A stretch of DNA of 64,000 nt. It comes from Qipengyuania marincola. GTDB taxonomy: Bacteria; Pseudomonadota; Alphaproteobacteria; Sphingomonadales; Sphingomonadaceae. The stretch covers positions 847,014-911,013 of the forward strand of contig NZ_JARULC010000002.1 in NCBI RefSeq assembly GCF_029688625.1, read 5' to 3'. Positions 26,504 through 35,226 of this stretch are shown piece by piece. A model generated the notes under the pieces. That model searched no databases. It was not told where the DNA came from and saw nothing but the letters and a program-made list of their open reading frames with translations. The translations under genes and the position numbers were made by a program. The first letter of the stretch is position 1. The number at the start of each line of letters is the position of its first letter.

Positions 26504-27670
26504 ATGAAGTTCCTGTTCCAAAGCCTTATGGCCGCCCTGCTGCTTGCTGGCTGCTCGCAGTCCGAAGAGCAGGCAGCCCCGCAGGAAGTCCCCGTGCGGG
26601 TCGTGACCGTAACCGAGCAGACCGTTCCGAACGTGATCGAGCTTCCGGGCAGGGTCGAGCCGGTGCGCACCGCCGAAGTGCGGGCTCGCGTCACCGGTAT
26701 CGTGCAGGAGCGGTCTTATCAGGAAGGTACGGACGTGCGCGAGGGGCAGCCCTTGTTCCGGATCGATCCGCGCGAGCTCAGGGCCAGTTACAACCAGACG
26801 CAGGCCGCATTGACCCGCGCACGCGCTACGGCAGCCAACGCCCGCGCGGTGGTCGAGCGCTACCGCCCGCTCGTGGCGGAGGACGCAATCAGCGGGCAGG
26901 AGTACGATGCCGCGGTGGCCGCCGCGCGCGAAGCGGAAGCGAATGTTGCGCAGATCAGGGCGCAGCTAGATGCGGCCTCGCTACAGCTCGGCTACACCAC
27001 CGTTCGCGCGCCGATTGCCGGGCGGGCGGGCCGCGCGCAGATTACCGAGGGCGCTCTCGTCAGCCAGGCCGATGGAACGCTGCTGACCACCATCGAACAG
27101 ATTTCTCCGGTTTACGTCAGCTTCGCGCAGGCCGCGAGCGAAGTGCTGCGCCTGCGCCGCGCCATCGCGGCGGGCGAAATCGATCTCGACGAGAACGACC
27201 AGGTCGAGGTCCGCCTCACCTTCAGTGACGGGACAGCATACCCGGTGCCGGGTTATATCGACTTCCTCGCTTTCTCGGTCGATCAGGAAACCGGGACTGT
27301 CGAACTGCGCGCCGAATTTCCCAACCCCGAACGACTGCTACTTCCCGGCGAGTTCGTCCGCGCGCAGATCTACGCCGGCGAGGTGCAGAACGGCCTGACC
27401 GTGCCGCAGCGCGCGGTTTCACTGACCGAGGAGGGCGGCACGGTGTTCGTCGTCAACGGCGAGGGGCAGGCGACGGTTCGCCAGGTCACACTCGGCGCGA
27501 TGGTGAACGGCAACTGGATCGTGGAAAGCGGGCTCAAGGCGGGCGACCGCGTGATCGTGAGCAATCTGCAGAAGATCCGCCCCGGCGCGCCGGTCAAGAT
27601 CATGCGCGCCCCGACCGGACAGCGGCCTGCCGCATCGCCCGCGCCAACCAAAGCCGGACAGACGAACTAG
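26504..27670 (+). CDS. RND efflux periplasmic adaptor (MexA/AcrA type)
   Basis: 388 residues with lipobox 'ALLLAGC' (Cys16). Adaptor hallmarks in order: 'ELPGRVEPVRTAEVRARVTG' (lipoyl half), an alpha-hairpin (residues 90-150), 'LGYTTVRAPIAGRAGRA' (second lipoyl half), a beta-barrel, and 'DRVIVSNLQKIRPGAPV' near the end. It links the inner-membrane pump encoded 4 bp downstream to the outer-membrane channel. HAE-1-type adaptors serve multidrug pumps; a specific substrate cannot be inferred. Confidence 0.93.
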   Translation: MKFLFQSLMAALLLAGCSQSEEQAAPQEVPVRVVTVTEQTVPNVIELPGRVEPVRTAEVRARVTGIVQERSYQEGTDVREGQPLFRIDPRELRASYNQTQAALTRARATAANARAVVERYRPLVAEDAISGQEYDAAVAAAREAEANVAQIRAQLDAASLQLGYTTVRAPIAGRAGRAQITEGALVSQADGTLLTTIEQISPVYVSFAQAASEVLRLRRAIAAGEIDLDENDQVEVRLTFSDGTAYPVPGYIDFLAFSVDQETGTVELRAEFPNPERLLLPGEFVRAQIYAGEVQNGLTVPQRAVSLTEEGGTVFVVNGEGQATVRQVTLGAMVNGNWIVESGLKAGDRVIVSNLQKIRPGAPVKIMRAPTGQRPAASPAPTKAGQTN

Positions 27671-27674
27671 AGAC

Positions 27675-30600
27675 ATGGCGCGCTTCTTCATCGACCGCCC
27701 CATCTTCGCATGGGTCGTTTCGCTCGGTATCCTGCTCGCCGGCTTTATCGCCCTGCGCGCCCTTCCGATCGAGCAGTATCCCGAAGTCGCGCCGCCATCG
27801 CTCGCGATCAACGTCATCTATCCGGGCGCGGATGCAGAAACGCTCGAACAGAATGTTACGCAGGTAATCGAGCAGCAGCTGAACGGGGTGGAGGGGTTCC
27901 TCTACATGTCCTCGTCCAGCGGTTCGAACGGGGCCGCGTCGATCACGCTGACCTTCGAGGCGGGGACCGACATCGACATCGCGCAGACCGAGGTGCAGAA
28001 CCGCCTCAGCACGGTCGAGGCGCGCCTTCCGGAAGAGGTGCGGCGTCAAGGCATTACCGTGCGGCAGGCCAATGCAGGGTTCCTGCTGATCGTCGCGCTG
28101 ACCTCGCCGAGCGGGCAGTACAACACCACCGATCTCGGCAATATCGCAGCGACCCGGGTCGTCGACGAACTGCGCCGGGTGAACGGGGTCGGCGACGTGA
28201 CGCTGTTCGGCTCCGAATATGCCATGCGCATCTGGCTCGATCCCGAGGCGTTGGCGGCCTACAACCTGTCGCCTAGTGCCGTTCTTGCCGCCGTTCGCGA
28301 GCAGAATGCGCAGACCGCAGGGGGTGCGATCGGGGCGCAGCCGCTCGAAGGCGGGCAGCAGATAACCGCCACGATTGCGACCGACGGGCGCTTCTCCACC
28401 GTAGAAGAGTTCGAGAATATCATCCTGCGCGCCGACAGCGGCGCGGCGGTGGTGCGTCTCGGCGAAGTCGCGCGGGTGGAGATCGGCGCGCAAAGCTACG
28501 CCACCTCGACCGAACTCAACGGAAAGCCGATGGCGGGCATGGCGATCCAGCTGGCGACCGGCGCGAATGCGCTGGCGGCGGCGGAAGGCGTCAAGGAGCG
28601 GATGGAAGAGATCGCACCAGGGCTTCCGGGCGATGTGACCTGGTCGGTGCCTTACGACACGACGCCCTTCGTCGAGACATCGGTCGAGGAAGTGGTCAAG
28701 ACGCTGGTCGAGGCGATGGTCCTCGTCTTCCTCGTCATGTTCCTGTTCCTGCAGAACTGGCGCGCGACGCTGATCCCGACGCTGGTCGTGCCGATCGCGC
28801 TGGCTGGCGCCTGTCTCGGCCTGTGGCTGTTCGGCTTTTCCATCAACGTCCTTTCGCTGTTCGGCATGGTGCTGGCGATCGGCATCCTCGTCGACGATGC
28901 CATCGTCGTCATCGAGAACGTCGAGCGGATCATGCGCGAGGAAGGCCTTCCCCCGCTCGAGGCGACGCGCAAGGCGATGGGGCAGATTACCGGCGCAATC
29001 ATCGGCATCACGCTGGTCCTGATCGCGGTGTTCGTGCCGATGGCGTTCTTCCCCGGATCGACCGGCGGCATTTACCGGCAATTTTCCGTCACGCTGGCAA
29101 TCGCCATCTTCTTCTCCGCATTCCTCGCGCTGTCGCTGACCCCGGCGCTGTGCGCGACGTTCCTGAAGCCGATTGCACAAGGCGAGTACCATGCCGAGGG
29201 CCCAGCGCGTGACGCCGAAGCTGAAGCGCAGCCCGGCTGGCGCGGAATGCTGGCGCGCACACGCTACCGGGCTGCCAATTTCTTCGCCGGGTTCAACCGC
29301 TGGTTCGCACGGATGCAGGAGAAATACGGGCGCGCAAACGACCGGGTCCTTTCGCGACCGTGGCGCGGGTTCGCCGTGTTCGCGGCGCTTGCCGTCGTCA
29401 CGGTCCTGCTGTTCGCGCGGCTGCCGTCGGGCTTCCTGCCGACCGAGGACCAGGGCTATCTCATCACCGCGGTACAGGCGCCGCCGGGTGCGACGCAGGA
29501 GCGTACCGATGAGGCGCTGGAGCCGATCACCGACTTCTGGCTGGCACGCGAGGAGGTCGAGAACCTCGTCGTCGTGCGCGGTTTCAGCTTCTTCGGGCAG
29601 GGGCAGAACAACGCACTAATGTTCGCGGCGTTCAAGCCGTGGGACGAGCGCACCGCCGAAGGCAGCGGTGCAGCCGAGATACTCGGGCAGGCGATGGGAC
29701 AGTTCGGCCAGATCGACGAAGCGATCGCCTTTGTCATTCAGCCGCCCGCGATCCAGTCGCTGGGACAGGCGAGCGGCTTTACGCTCAAGCTGCAGGACCG
29801 CGGCGGGGTCGGGCGCGAGGCGCTGACGTCAGCGCGCGACCAGCTGCTCGGCATGGCGTCGGAAAGCTCCGTCGTGGCCAATTTGCGGCCCGAAGATCAG
29901 GGCCCGAGCCCGCAGGTTGCGGTCGATATTGACCGGGTGCAGGCACGTGCGCTCGGCCTGGCGCTGGCCGACGTCAACGCTGCGCTTTCCATCACGTTCG
30001 GTTCGGCCTACGCCAACAATTTCAACCGCGAAGGCAGGGTGCTGCAGGTGCTGGTGCAGGCCGATGCGCAATACCGCATGACACCCGAAGACGTGCTTTC
30101 GCTGCGCATTCCGAACGCGCAGGGCGAGCTCGTACCCTTCAGCGCCTTTGCCAGCGCCGAGTGGTCGGCGGCTCCGGCAAGCCTCGCGCGTTACAACGGC
30201 TATCCTGCGATGACCCTGTCCGGCATGGCCGCGCCGGGCGAATCGTCGGGCGCTGCGCTTGCCGAGATGGAAGAGCTGGCGAGCCAGCTACCGGCAGGCA
30301 TCGGCTACGAATGGACCGGCATTTCCTACGAAGAAAAGCAGGCGGGCGGCCAGATCGGCTTACTGCTCGGCTTGTCGGTGGTCATAGTGTTTCTCGTTCT
30401 AGCGGCGCTCTACGAAAGCTGGGCAGTGCCGCTCGCCGTGCTGCTGATCGTGCCGATGGGCGTGCTCGGCGCGGTCCTGTTCTCAATGCTGCGCGGTCTG
30501 TCGGCGGACATCTACTTCAACGTCGGGCTCATCACGATCATCGGGCTTGCAGCCAAGAACGCGATCCTGATCGTGGAGTTCGCCATCGAAGAGGAAGAAC

Positions 30601-30941
30601 GGGGCCTCTCGCGCATCGAGGCGGTCAAGGCTGCGGCGCGGCTGCGGCTGCGCCCGATCATCATGACCTCGCTCGCCTTCACCATGGGCATGGTTCCGCT
30701 GGTGCTGGCAAGCGGGGCAGGGGCGGCAAGCCGGATCGCGGTCGGGACCGGGGTGATGGGCGGCATGATCGCGGCGACGGTGCTCGGCATCTTCCTCATC
30801 CCCGTGCTGTACCTGCTCGTGCGGCGCAACATCAGCCGCAGGAAGCCCACCGCGACCGGCGGGCACGAGGGCAATCCCCAGCACGAAGGTCCGCTGGCAG
30901 GCAAGCTGGACGGACCGGACGAGCAGGAGGCCACGACATGA
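27675..30941 (+). CDS. RND multidrug efflux pump subunit (MexB/AcrB, HAE-1 family)
   Basis: 1088 residues, slightly longer than typical (about 1045). It begins MARFFIDRPIFAWVVSLGIL. The proton-relay region 'AIGILVDDAIVVIENVERIM' has the paired aspartates, and 'AAKNAILIVEFAIEEE' has the relay lysine. Two large periplasmic loops follow helices 1 and 7, as expected. The extra length lies between helices 6 and 7 (about residues 495-555) and at the charged C-terminus. It exports amphiphilic drugs from the periplasm or inner membrane, driven by protons. It overlaps the channel gene by 4 bp. Confidence 0.95.
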   Translation: MARFFIDRPIFAWVVSLGILLAGFIALRALPIEQYPEVAPPSLAINVIYPGADAETLEQNVTQVIEQQLNGVEGFLYMSSSSGSNGAASITLTFEAGTDIDIAQTEVQNRLSTVEARLPEEVRRQGITVRQANAGFLLIVALTSPSGQYNTTDLGNIAATRVVDELRRVNGVGDVTLFGSEYAMRIWLDPEALAAYNLSPSAVLAAVREQNAQTAGGAIGAQPLEGGQQITATIATDGRFSTVEEFENIILRADSGAAVVRLGEVARVEIGAQSYATSTELNGKPMAGMAIQLATGANALAAAEGVKERMEEIAPGLPGDVTWSVPYDTTPFVETSVEEVVKTLVEAMVLVFLVMFLFLQNWRATLIPTLVVPIALAGACLGLWLFGFSINVLSLFGMVLAIGILVDDAIVVIENVERIMREEGLPPLEATRKAMGQITGAIIGITLVLIAVFVPMAFFPGSTGGIYRQFSVTLAIAIFFSAFLALSLTPALCATFLKPIAQGEYHAEGPARDAEAEAQPGWRGMLARTRYRAANFFAGFNRWFARMQEKYGRANDRVLSRPWRGFAVFAALAVVTVLLFARLPSGFLPTEDQGYLITAVQAPPGATQERTDEALEPITDFWLAREEVENLVVVRGFSFFGQGQNNALMFAAFKPWDERTAEGSGAAEILGQAMGQFGQIDEAIAFVIQPPAIQSLGQASGFTLKLQDRGGVGREALTSARDQLLGMASESSVVANLRPEDQGPSPQVAVDIDRVQARALGLALADVNAALSITFGSAYANNFNREGRVLQVLVQADAQYRMTPEDVLSLRIPNAQGELVPFSAFASAEWSAAPASLARYNGYPAMTLSGMAAPGESSGAALAEMEELASQLPAGIGYEWTGISYEEKQAGGQIGLLLGLSVVIVFLVLAALYESWAVPLAVLLIVPMGVLGAVLFSMLRGLSADIYFNVGLITIIGLAAKNAILIVEFAIEEEERGLSRIEAVKAAARLRLRPIIMTSLAFTMGMVPLVLASGAGAASRIAVGTGVMGGMIAATVLGIFLIPVLYLLVRRNISRRKPTATGGHEGNPQHEGPLAGKLDGPDEQEATT

Positions 30942-32374
30942 TCCGTTTTGCCGCCCGCAGTGCAGCAATTACGCTTGCTACTACCGCGCTTGCCGGATGC
31001 GCAAGCATGGCGCCCGAGCATACCCGGCCTCCGCTCGCGAGTGCGCCGGCGTTCGATCCCGACTACCGTCCAGACGGCGAGGTCGTCGCCTCGCAGCTGT
31101 CCTACCGCGAATGGTTCGCCGACCCGCGGCTCGTACAATTGATTGGAAGCGCGCTCGAGAACAACCGCGACCTTCTCGCGGCGACTGCGCGCATCGAGCA
31201 GGCCCGCGCTCGTTACCGGATCGAGGACAGCCGCCGCCTGCCGACCGTTGTCGCCGATGCAAGCGGCACGCGCACACGTCAGCCTCTGGGTGTGAACCCC
31301 GCACTCGATACCGGCGATGTCGCGGGCGCACCATCGTCGGTGACCTTCAACCGCTTCGACGTCGGCGTCGGGGTCAGCGCGTTCGAACTCGACTTCTGGG
31401 GTCGCATCGCCAGTCTGAGCGAAGCGGCACGCGCGGAATATCTCGCGACCGTGGCAGCGCAGCGCGCCTTCTACCTCTCGCTGATCGCCGACACCGCGAA
31501 CACCTATTTCGAGATCGTCGAAACCGAGGAGCAGATCGCGCTCGCCGAGCAGACTGCCGAAAGCCGCCGCGAGGGTCTCAGGATCGCGAAACTGCGGCTC
31601 GACAATGGTGTGACCTCGGCATTACCTTACCGGCAGGCGGAAACGCTGCTCACCCAGGCCGAACAGCAGCTGGCAGCGGAGCGGCTTGCGCTCGCACGGC
31701 TGCGCAACCAGCTGGCAGTGCTGGTCGGCGGGACCGTGACGGAGGCATTGCCCGCGCCACTATCGCTCGAGGCGCAGGGCGACAAGCGGCGTCTGGCCGC
31801 GGGTCTGCCGTCCGATCTGCTGCTGGTGAGGCCCGACATCATCGCCGCCGAGGAACAGCTGCGCGCCGCGCGTGCCAATATCGGAGCGGCGCGGGCGGCC
31901 TTCTTCCCAACGATCTCGCTCACCGGTAATGCAGGCCTTGCTTCGAGCAGCCTCGACGGGCTGTTTTCGGGCGATGCGCTCGGCTGGAGTTTCGGGCCGA
32001 GCGTTTCGCTGCCGATCTTCGACTGGGGCGCACGCGAAGCCAATCTCGATCTCGCGCAGGCGCTCGAAGTCGAGCAGGTCGCTAATTACGACCGCACGGT
32101 GCAAGGCGCATTCCGCGAAGTTTCGGACGCGCTCGCAGGCCGCCGCTGGCTCGCCGAGCAGGTCGAGACGCTGGAGCGCGCCGTCACCGCGCAGGAGCGG
32201 ATCGCCCGCATCGCGCGCCTTCGCTACCGCGAAGGGGTGGCCGACTACCTCGAAGTGCTCGATGCGGAACGCAACCTGTTCAGCGCCCGCCAGCAGCTTC
32301 TCGCGACCGAACGCGCATGGCTGCAAAACCGTGCGACCCTGTTCGTGGCGCTCGGCGGCGGATTGGCGAAATGA
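30938..32374 (+). CDS. NodT/OprM-family outer-membrane efflux lipoprotein
   Basis: 478 residues, ATG 30938 overlapping the pump stop (ATGA). Lipobox 'ALAGC'. NodT-family signatures: 'WFADPRLVQLIGSALENNRD' near the start, 'DLLLVRPDIIAAEEQLRAAR' and 'IGAARAAFFPTISLTGNAG' in the middle, 'LRYREGVADYLEVLDAERN' near the end. It forms the outer-membrane channel of the tripartite pump. A hairpin terminator follows 45 bp downstream. Confidence 0.94.
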   Translation: MIRFAARSAAITLATTALAGCASMAPEHTRPPLASAPAFDPDYRPDGEVVASQLSYREWFADPRLVQLIGSALENNRDLLAATARIEQARARYRIEDSRRLPTVVADASGTRTRQPLGVNPALDTGDVAGAPSSVTFNRFDVGVGVSAFELDFWGRIASLSEAARAEYLATVAAQRAFYLSLIADTANTYFEIVETEEQIALAEQTAESRREGLRIAKLRLDNGVTSALPYRQAETLLTQAEQQLAAERLALARLRNQLAVLVGGTVTEALPAPLSLEAQGDKRRLAAGLPSDLLLVRPDIIAAEEQLRAARANIGAARAAFFPTISLTGNAGLASSSLDGLFSGDALGWSFGPSVSLPIFDWGAREANLDLAQALEVEQVANYDRTVQGAFREVSDALAGRRWLAEQVETLERAVTAQERIARIARLRYREGVADYLEVLDAERNLFSARQQLLATERAWLQNRATLFVALGGGLAK

Positions 32375-32418
32375 TATAAGGCTGACCGAGTTATCGAAAA
32401 AAATCGCTTCATGATTGG

Positions 32419-32451
32419 AAGGTTGCTCTGAGCTCAGCACCGCAACCTTTT
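32419..32451 (+). terminator. Rho-independent terminator of the RND operon
   Basis: AAGGTTGC (32419) and GCAACCTT (32442) form an 8-bp stem whose loop contains the inner palindrome CTGAGCTCAG; the arm runs into TTTT. It lies 45 bp after the OprM-like stop. Confidence 0.7.
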
Positions 32452-32803
32452 AGTAGTCATAGCTTACGCAGATGTCCTTTATCCTTCTAGTTCCCAACAA
32501 TAGGCAGCTCTTGGGTTGGGCGACTGAACCCTGGATTGGCCGTTATTGGGGCGCGTAGCTGCCATCGACCCTAGCCTGACCAACGACAGCTTTCGGGCGA
32601 AATTCGCGACCACTCGAACGGCCGAGATTGGGGCGCCGAGCTGACTTAGTCCGATGCCGTTTGAATGTCCGGTTTTAGGACTGGCGCGATTGATCTTCTA
32701 CGACCGAGATTAAGGTCGGAAGCGGACCGTCGGCTCTTGTACAAATAAACTAGCTAAGCAGACCGAAGAGTTTGGGTTCTAATGGTGTGCCGGACGCAGC
32801 GAA
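32452..32803. other. Non-coding region with two copies of the dispersed repeat
   Basis: No gene is supported. Two degenerate repeat cores occur in tandem: 32534-32563 (GGCCGTTATTGGGGCGCG) and 32616-32645 (GGCCGAGATTGGGGCGCC), related to those at 25471 and 44096. A dyad GACCGAGATTAAGGTC lies near 32702. Confidence 0.5.
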
Positions 32804-33532
32804 TTACGCTCGCCTTGCGCGGGGACGACGTAGTTTGGGAAAGCGGTTGGCAAGAAGCACGAAGCCGGAGACAGCAATGACGGTCCCGCCAATGCCGAAC
32901 AATAGCAACCACCAGCTATTGATCCGATGCCTCTCGTTCCAATCCATGATGTGGAGCCCCCATATGAAATCGAAGAAGCGCCATGTGTCGCTTCTCGCAG
33001 CCAGTAGGGCGCCATTGGACGCGTCGATATAGAGACGCGTTGCATCCGGGTCACCGAATTGCACCTGCCACGCCGGGAAAGGACCGCTGAATTCGGTGCC
33101 GACTGGCTTCGCAACCGAAGTGGTCCCCTTGATGGTAGCCTTGGGCCCAGACCAGGCATTCAAGGCAATTGCCTCTGCAGTCTCGCGCGGTAGGGGCGAG
33201 AGGAGCCGTCCGGTGGAAGGGTCATGAAGGCTTGTGGTGCCGTCCGAACGGCGCAGCTCCACCATCGGTCTAGCGTTGATCATTTTAGTCGTGACCGAGA
33301 CCAGATCTCCGCCATTTGACGCCCATGCGGGCAGTGCCGCGTTAGTGCTTAATGGCGCAGGCTCGCGCGAGATGACGTGCTCGGAGCGGACGTGCTCAAT
33401 CTTCAGATAAGACATGAGTGTGCCGGTGCCCATCCACAACAGAACTTGCACGCCTACGAAGACGGCCAGTCATTTGTGGACTTTGCTACCGAAGATATGC
33501 AGCCGAAGCTTACGCGACCGTTGGATTGCCAT
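32804..33532 (-). pseudogene. PepSY-domain membrane protein interrupted by a stop codon
   Basis: From ATG 33532 the frame reads MAIQRSRKLRLHIFGSKVHK, meets TGA at 33472-33470, then continues LAVFVGVQVLLWMGTGTLMS and stays open to 32804. PepSY-TM relatives have 'HKW' here, so a TGG to TGA change is the simplest reading. The remainder has a PepSY-like part ('LYIDASNGALLAARSDTWRF') and a C-terminal 'FIWGLHIMDW' and membrane helix ending in basic residues. Uninterrupted it would be 242 residues. Translation might restart at GTG 33451. Members lie near iron or copper genes and are linked to reductase or metal handling in the membrane. It closes the copB-copA operon side. Confidence 0.75.
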
Positions 33533-33551
33533 CTTAAAATCGACTGCCTGA

Positions 33552-34058
33552 TCAGTTCGGACGCGGGGCGCGGGACGAGGAGTGATACTGGGCGATTTTC
33601 CATGCGCTGTGCCCGTGAGTCAGGACGGACGTGGCGACCCCGTCTCGCTCGATCACGCGGCCGTCCTTAAGGGCAATCCGGTATCGATAGGTTTCATGGC
33701 CTAACGCTACATGGCCGACCATCCGGACATTCACCGTCGGATTTGTGAAAGTGAACTCGGTGATCTCGCCCAGTTCGGGGCCGAGATGATGCTCCATGTA
33801 CTGCGCAAAGAAGCCTTCAGCTTTGCCGTTCTCAAACACCATGGAATCGTCTGCGAACAGCGCTCTCATGGCGGCCTCGTCTCGCGCGACCAAGGCGTCT
33901 CGGTAGGCGACGAGCGTTGCTTGCGCATCTTGCTCGAGCGCGTCCTGGACATCGCCGTGTGTGTCGTGTGCCGAATGATCGGAGTGCTGAGCTTGAGCCG
34001 CAACAGGCACTACAGCGAGTGCGGCTGCAGCCGAAGCCGCAAAATATGCAAACTTCAT
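33552..34058 (-). CDS. Exported SnoaL/DUF4440-like protein of the copper operon
   Basis: 168 residues from ATG 34058 (MKFAYFAASAAAALA), signal peptide cut after AAQA. A short His-rich start (HSDHSAHDTHGD) is followed by a cone-shaped NTF2/DUF4440 fold: 'YRDALVARDEAAMRALFADD', 'VARDG..' strands and 'HSAWKIAQYHSSSR' at the end. This family has diverse or no enzymatic activity. The His/Asp N-terminus and its place just after copB suggest periplasmic copper binding, which is inference. Confidence 0.78.
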   Translation of the reverse strand: MKFAYFAASAAAALAVVPVAAQAQHSDHSAHDTHGDVQDALEQDAQATLVAYRDALVARDEAAMRALFADDSMVFENGKAEGFFAQYMEHHLGPELGEITEFTFTNPTVNVRMVGHVALGHETYRYRIALKDGRVIERDGVATSVLTHGHSAWKIAQYHSSSRAPRPN

Positions 34059-34071
34059 TGTAGTCCTCTCT

Positions 34072-35226
34072 TTAGAACCAGAATCGGACACCGACGACGT
34101 AGTTTGTCACGCTGGGATCTTCCCCTGCGAGACGCGCATAGTCCGCGCTCTGGCCAACTTTCCATTCCTGCTCTACCCCGATGTACGGGGCGAACTCGCG
34201 AGCGATTTCGTAACGGAGGCGCAGCCCCAGTTCGACCGAATCCAGGCCCGCACCGATGCCGAGCTCGGGAATGTCCTGAGCAGAAAGACTTACCTCAGCC
34301 CGAGGTTGCAGGAGAAGGCGCTGCGTGATGCGCTGGTCAAGCTCGCCTTCTACACTTGCAGTCAGGTCGCCCTTGTTTGACAGAAAAGCGGCTGCATCGA
34401 GTTCAAAAGTATAGGGTGCCAAACCCTGCACACCGATGACGGCATGGGTGCGCTCGGGACCGGTCAGATCCTGCCGGACGCCAACCTGAAGATCCCACCA
34501 CGGTCCGATCGCGTGGCTCCAAAGTCCCTGTATCTCGGCGGACTCCAACTGTTCCCCGAAGGCGCCTTCGCCCTCGCTCTTGAACCAGAATTTGTCGGTA
34601 TCGCCACCGTAGTAGCTCTGCACGTCCCAAAGATAGCCATCGCTATCTTCTCGCGCGCGATATTCAGCGCGGTCGCCCTGGAACCAGAACACCTTCATGC
34701 CGCCGTTCTCGGTGCGAAGGGCATTGCGCGAGGCTCGCATGGCATCGGCACCCCAGATCGCATCGGCAGCGCGTGGCGGACCCGATCCTGCCGCAGCCGG
34801 AGGCGCCCCTTCCGGGATGGGTGTCATGTCCATGGTACCGTGCCCCATCGCACCGTGATCCATGGTTGTCTGTTCGGGTTGCTGCGTGTTTTTATGGCCC
34901 ATCGCGGAATGGTCCATGCCTTCCATCTTGGCATGATCCATGGTGGAGTGGTCCATGCCCTGCATCTGACTATGGTCCATCTGGGAATGGTCCATTTGAG
35001 AATGGTCCATGCCGGTATGGCCGTCCTGCGCAGGTTCGGTTGGTTGCGCTTTGGGCGCACACGCCCCCTCAGGCACCGAATGGCCCATAGCGCGGTGGCG
35101 TTCGGCCTCTTTTTCGCATTCGGTCTGAGCAGGTGATTGCGCGGAAGGCATCGCGTGGCCCGAATGGTCCTGTGCGATAGCGGGGGCGGCGGTGCTCACG
35201 AAGAGCATGGCGACAAGCAGGCGCAT
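34072..35226 (-). CDS. copB: Copper resistance outer-membrane protein CopB
   Basis: 384 residues. The signal peptide (MRLLVAMLFVSTAAPAIAQ) is followed by a Met/His-rich region with tandem MDHSQM/MDHSTM/MDHAKM repeats (residues about 70-125), the copper-loading segment. From about 150 the PcoB/CopB barrel begins ('GGMKVFWFQGDRAEYR'), ending 'NYVVGVRFWF', a typical outer-membrane C-terminus. CopB binds or exports copper at the outer membrane with CopA. Its ATG overlaps the copA stop by one base. The repeated DNA between 34830 and 35020 is coding, not a separate repeat array. Confidence 0.93.
   Translation of the reverse strand: MRLLVAMLFVSTAAPAIAQDHSGHAMPSAQSPAQTECEKEAERHRAMGHSVPEGACAPKAQPTEPAQDGHTGMDHSQMDHSQMDHSQMQGMDHSTMDHAKMEGMDHSAMGHKNTQQPEQTTMDHGAMGHGTMDMTPIPEGAPPAAAGSGPPRAADAIWGADAMRASRNALRTENGGMKVFWFQGDRAEYRAREDSDGYLWDVQSYYGGDTDKFWFKSEGEGAFGEQLESAEIQGLWSHAIGPWWDLQVGVRQDLTGPERTHAVIGVQGLAPYTFELDAAAFLSNKGDLTASVEGELDQRITQRLLLQPRAEVSLSAQDIPELGIGAGLDSVELGLRLRYEIAREFAPYIGVEQEWKVGQSADYARLAGEDPSVTNYVVGVRFWF

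Noticed and set aside
27600..29192. 530-codon minus-strand frame
   Set aside because: Antisense to the RND pump gene; composition is Arg/Asp/His-rich with no signal or motif, as expected from high-GC third-position shadows.
34830..35020. Tandem short repeats (GGTCCAT units), considered as a repeat or CRISPR-like array
   Set aside because: They encode the MDHSQM/MDHSTM copper-binding repeats of CopB in frame; spacing is not CRISPR-like.
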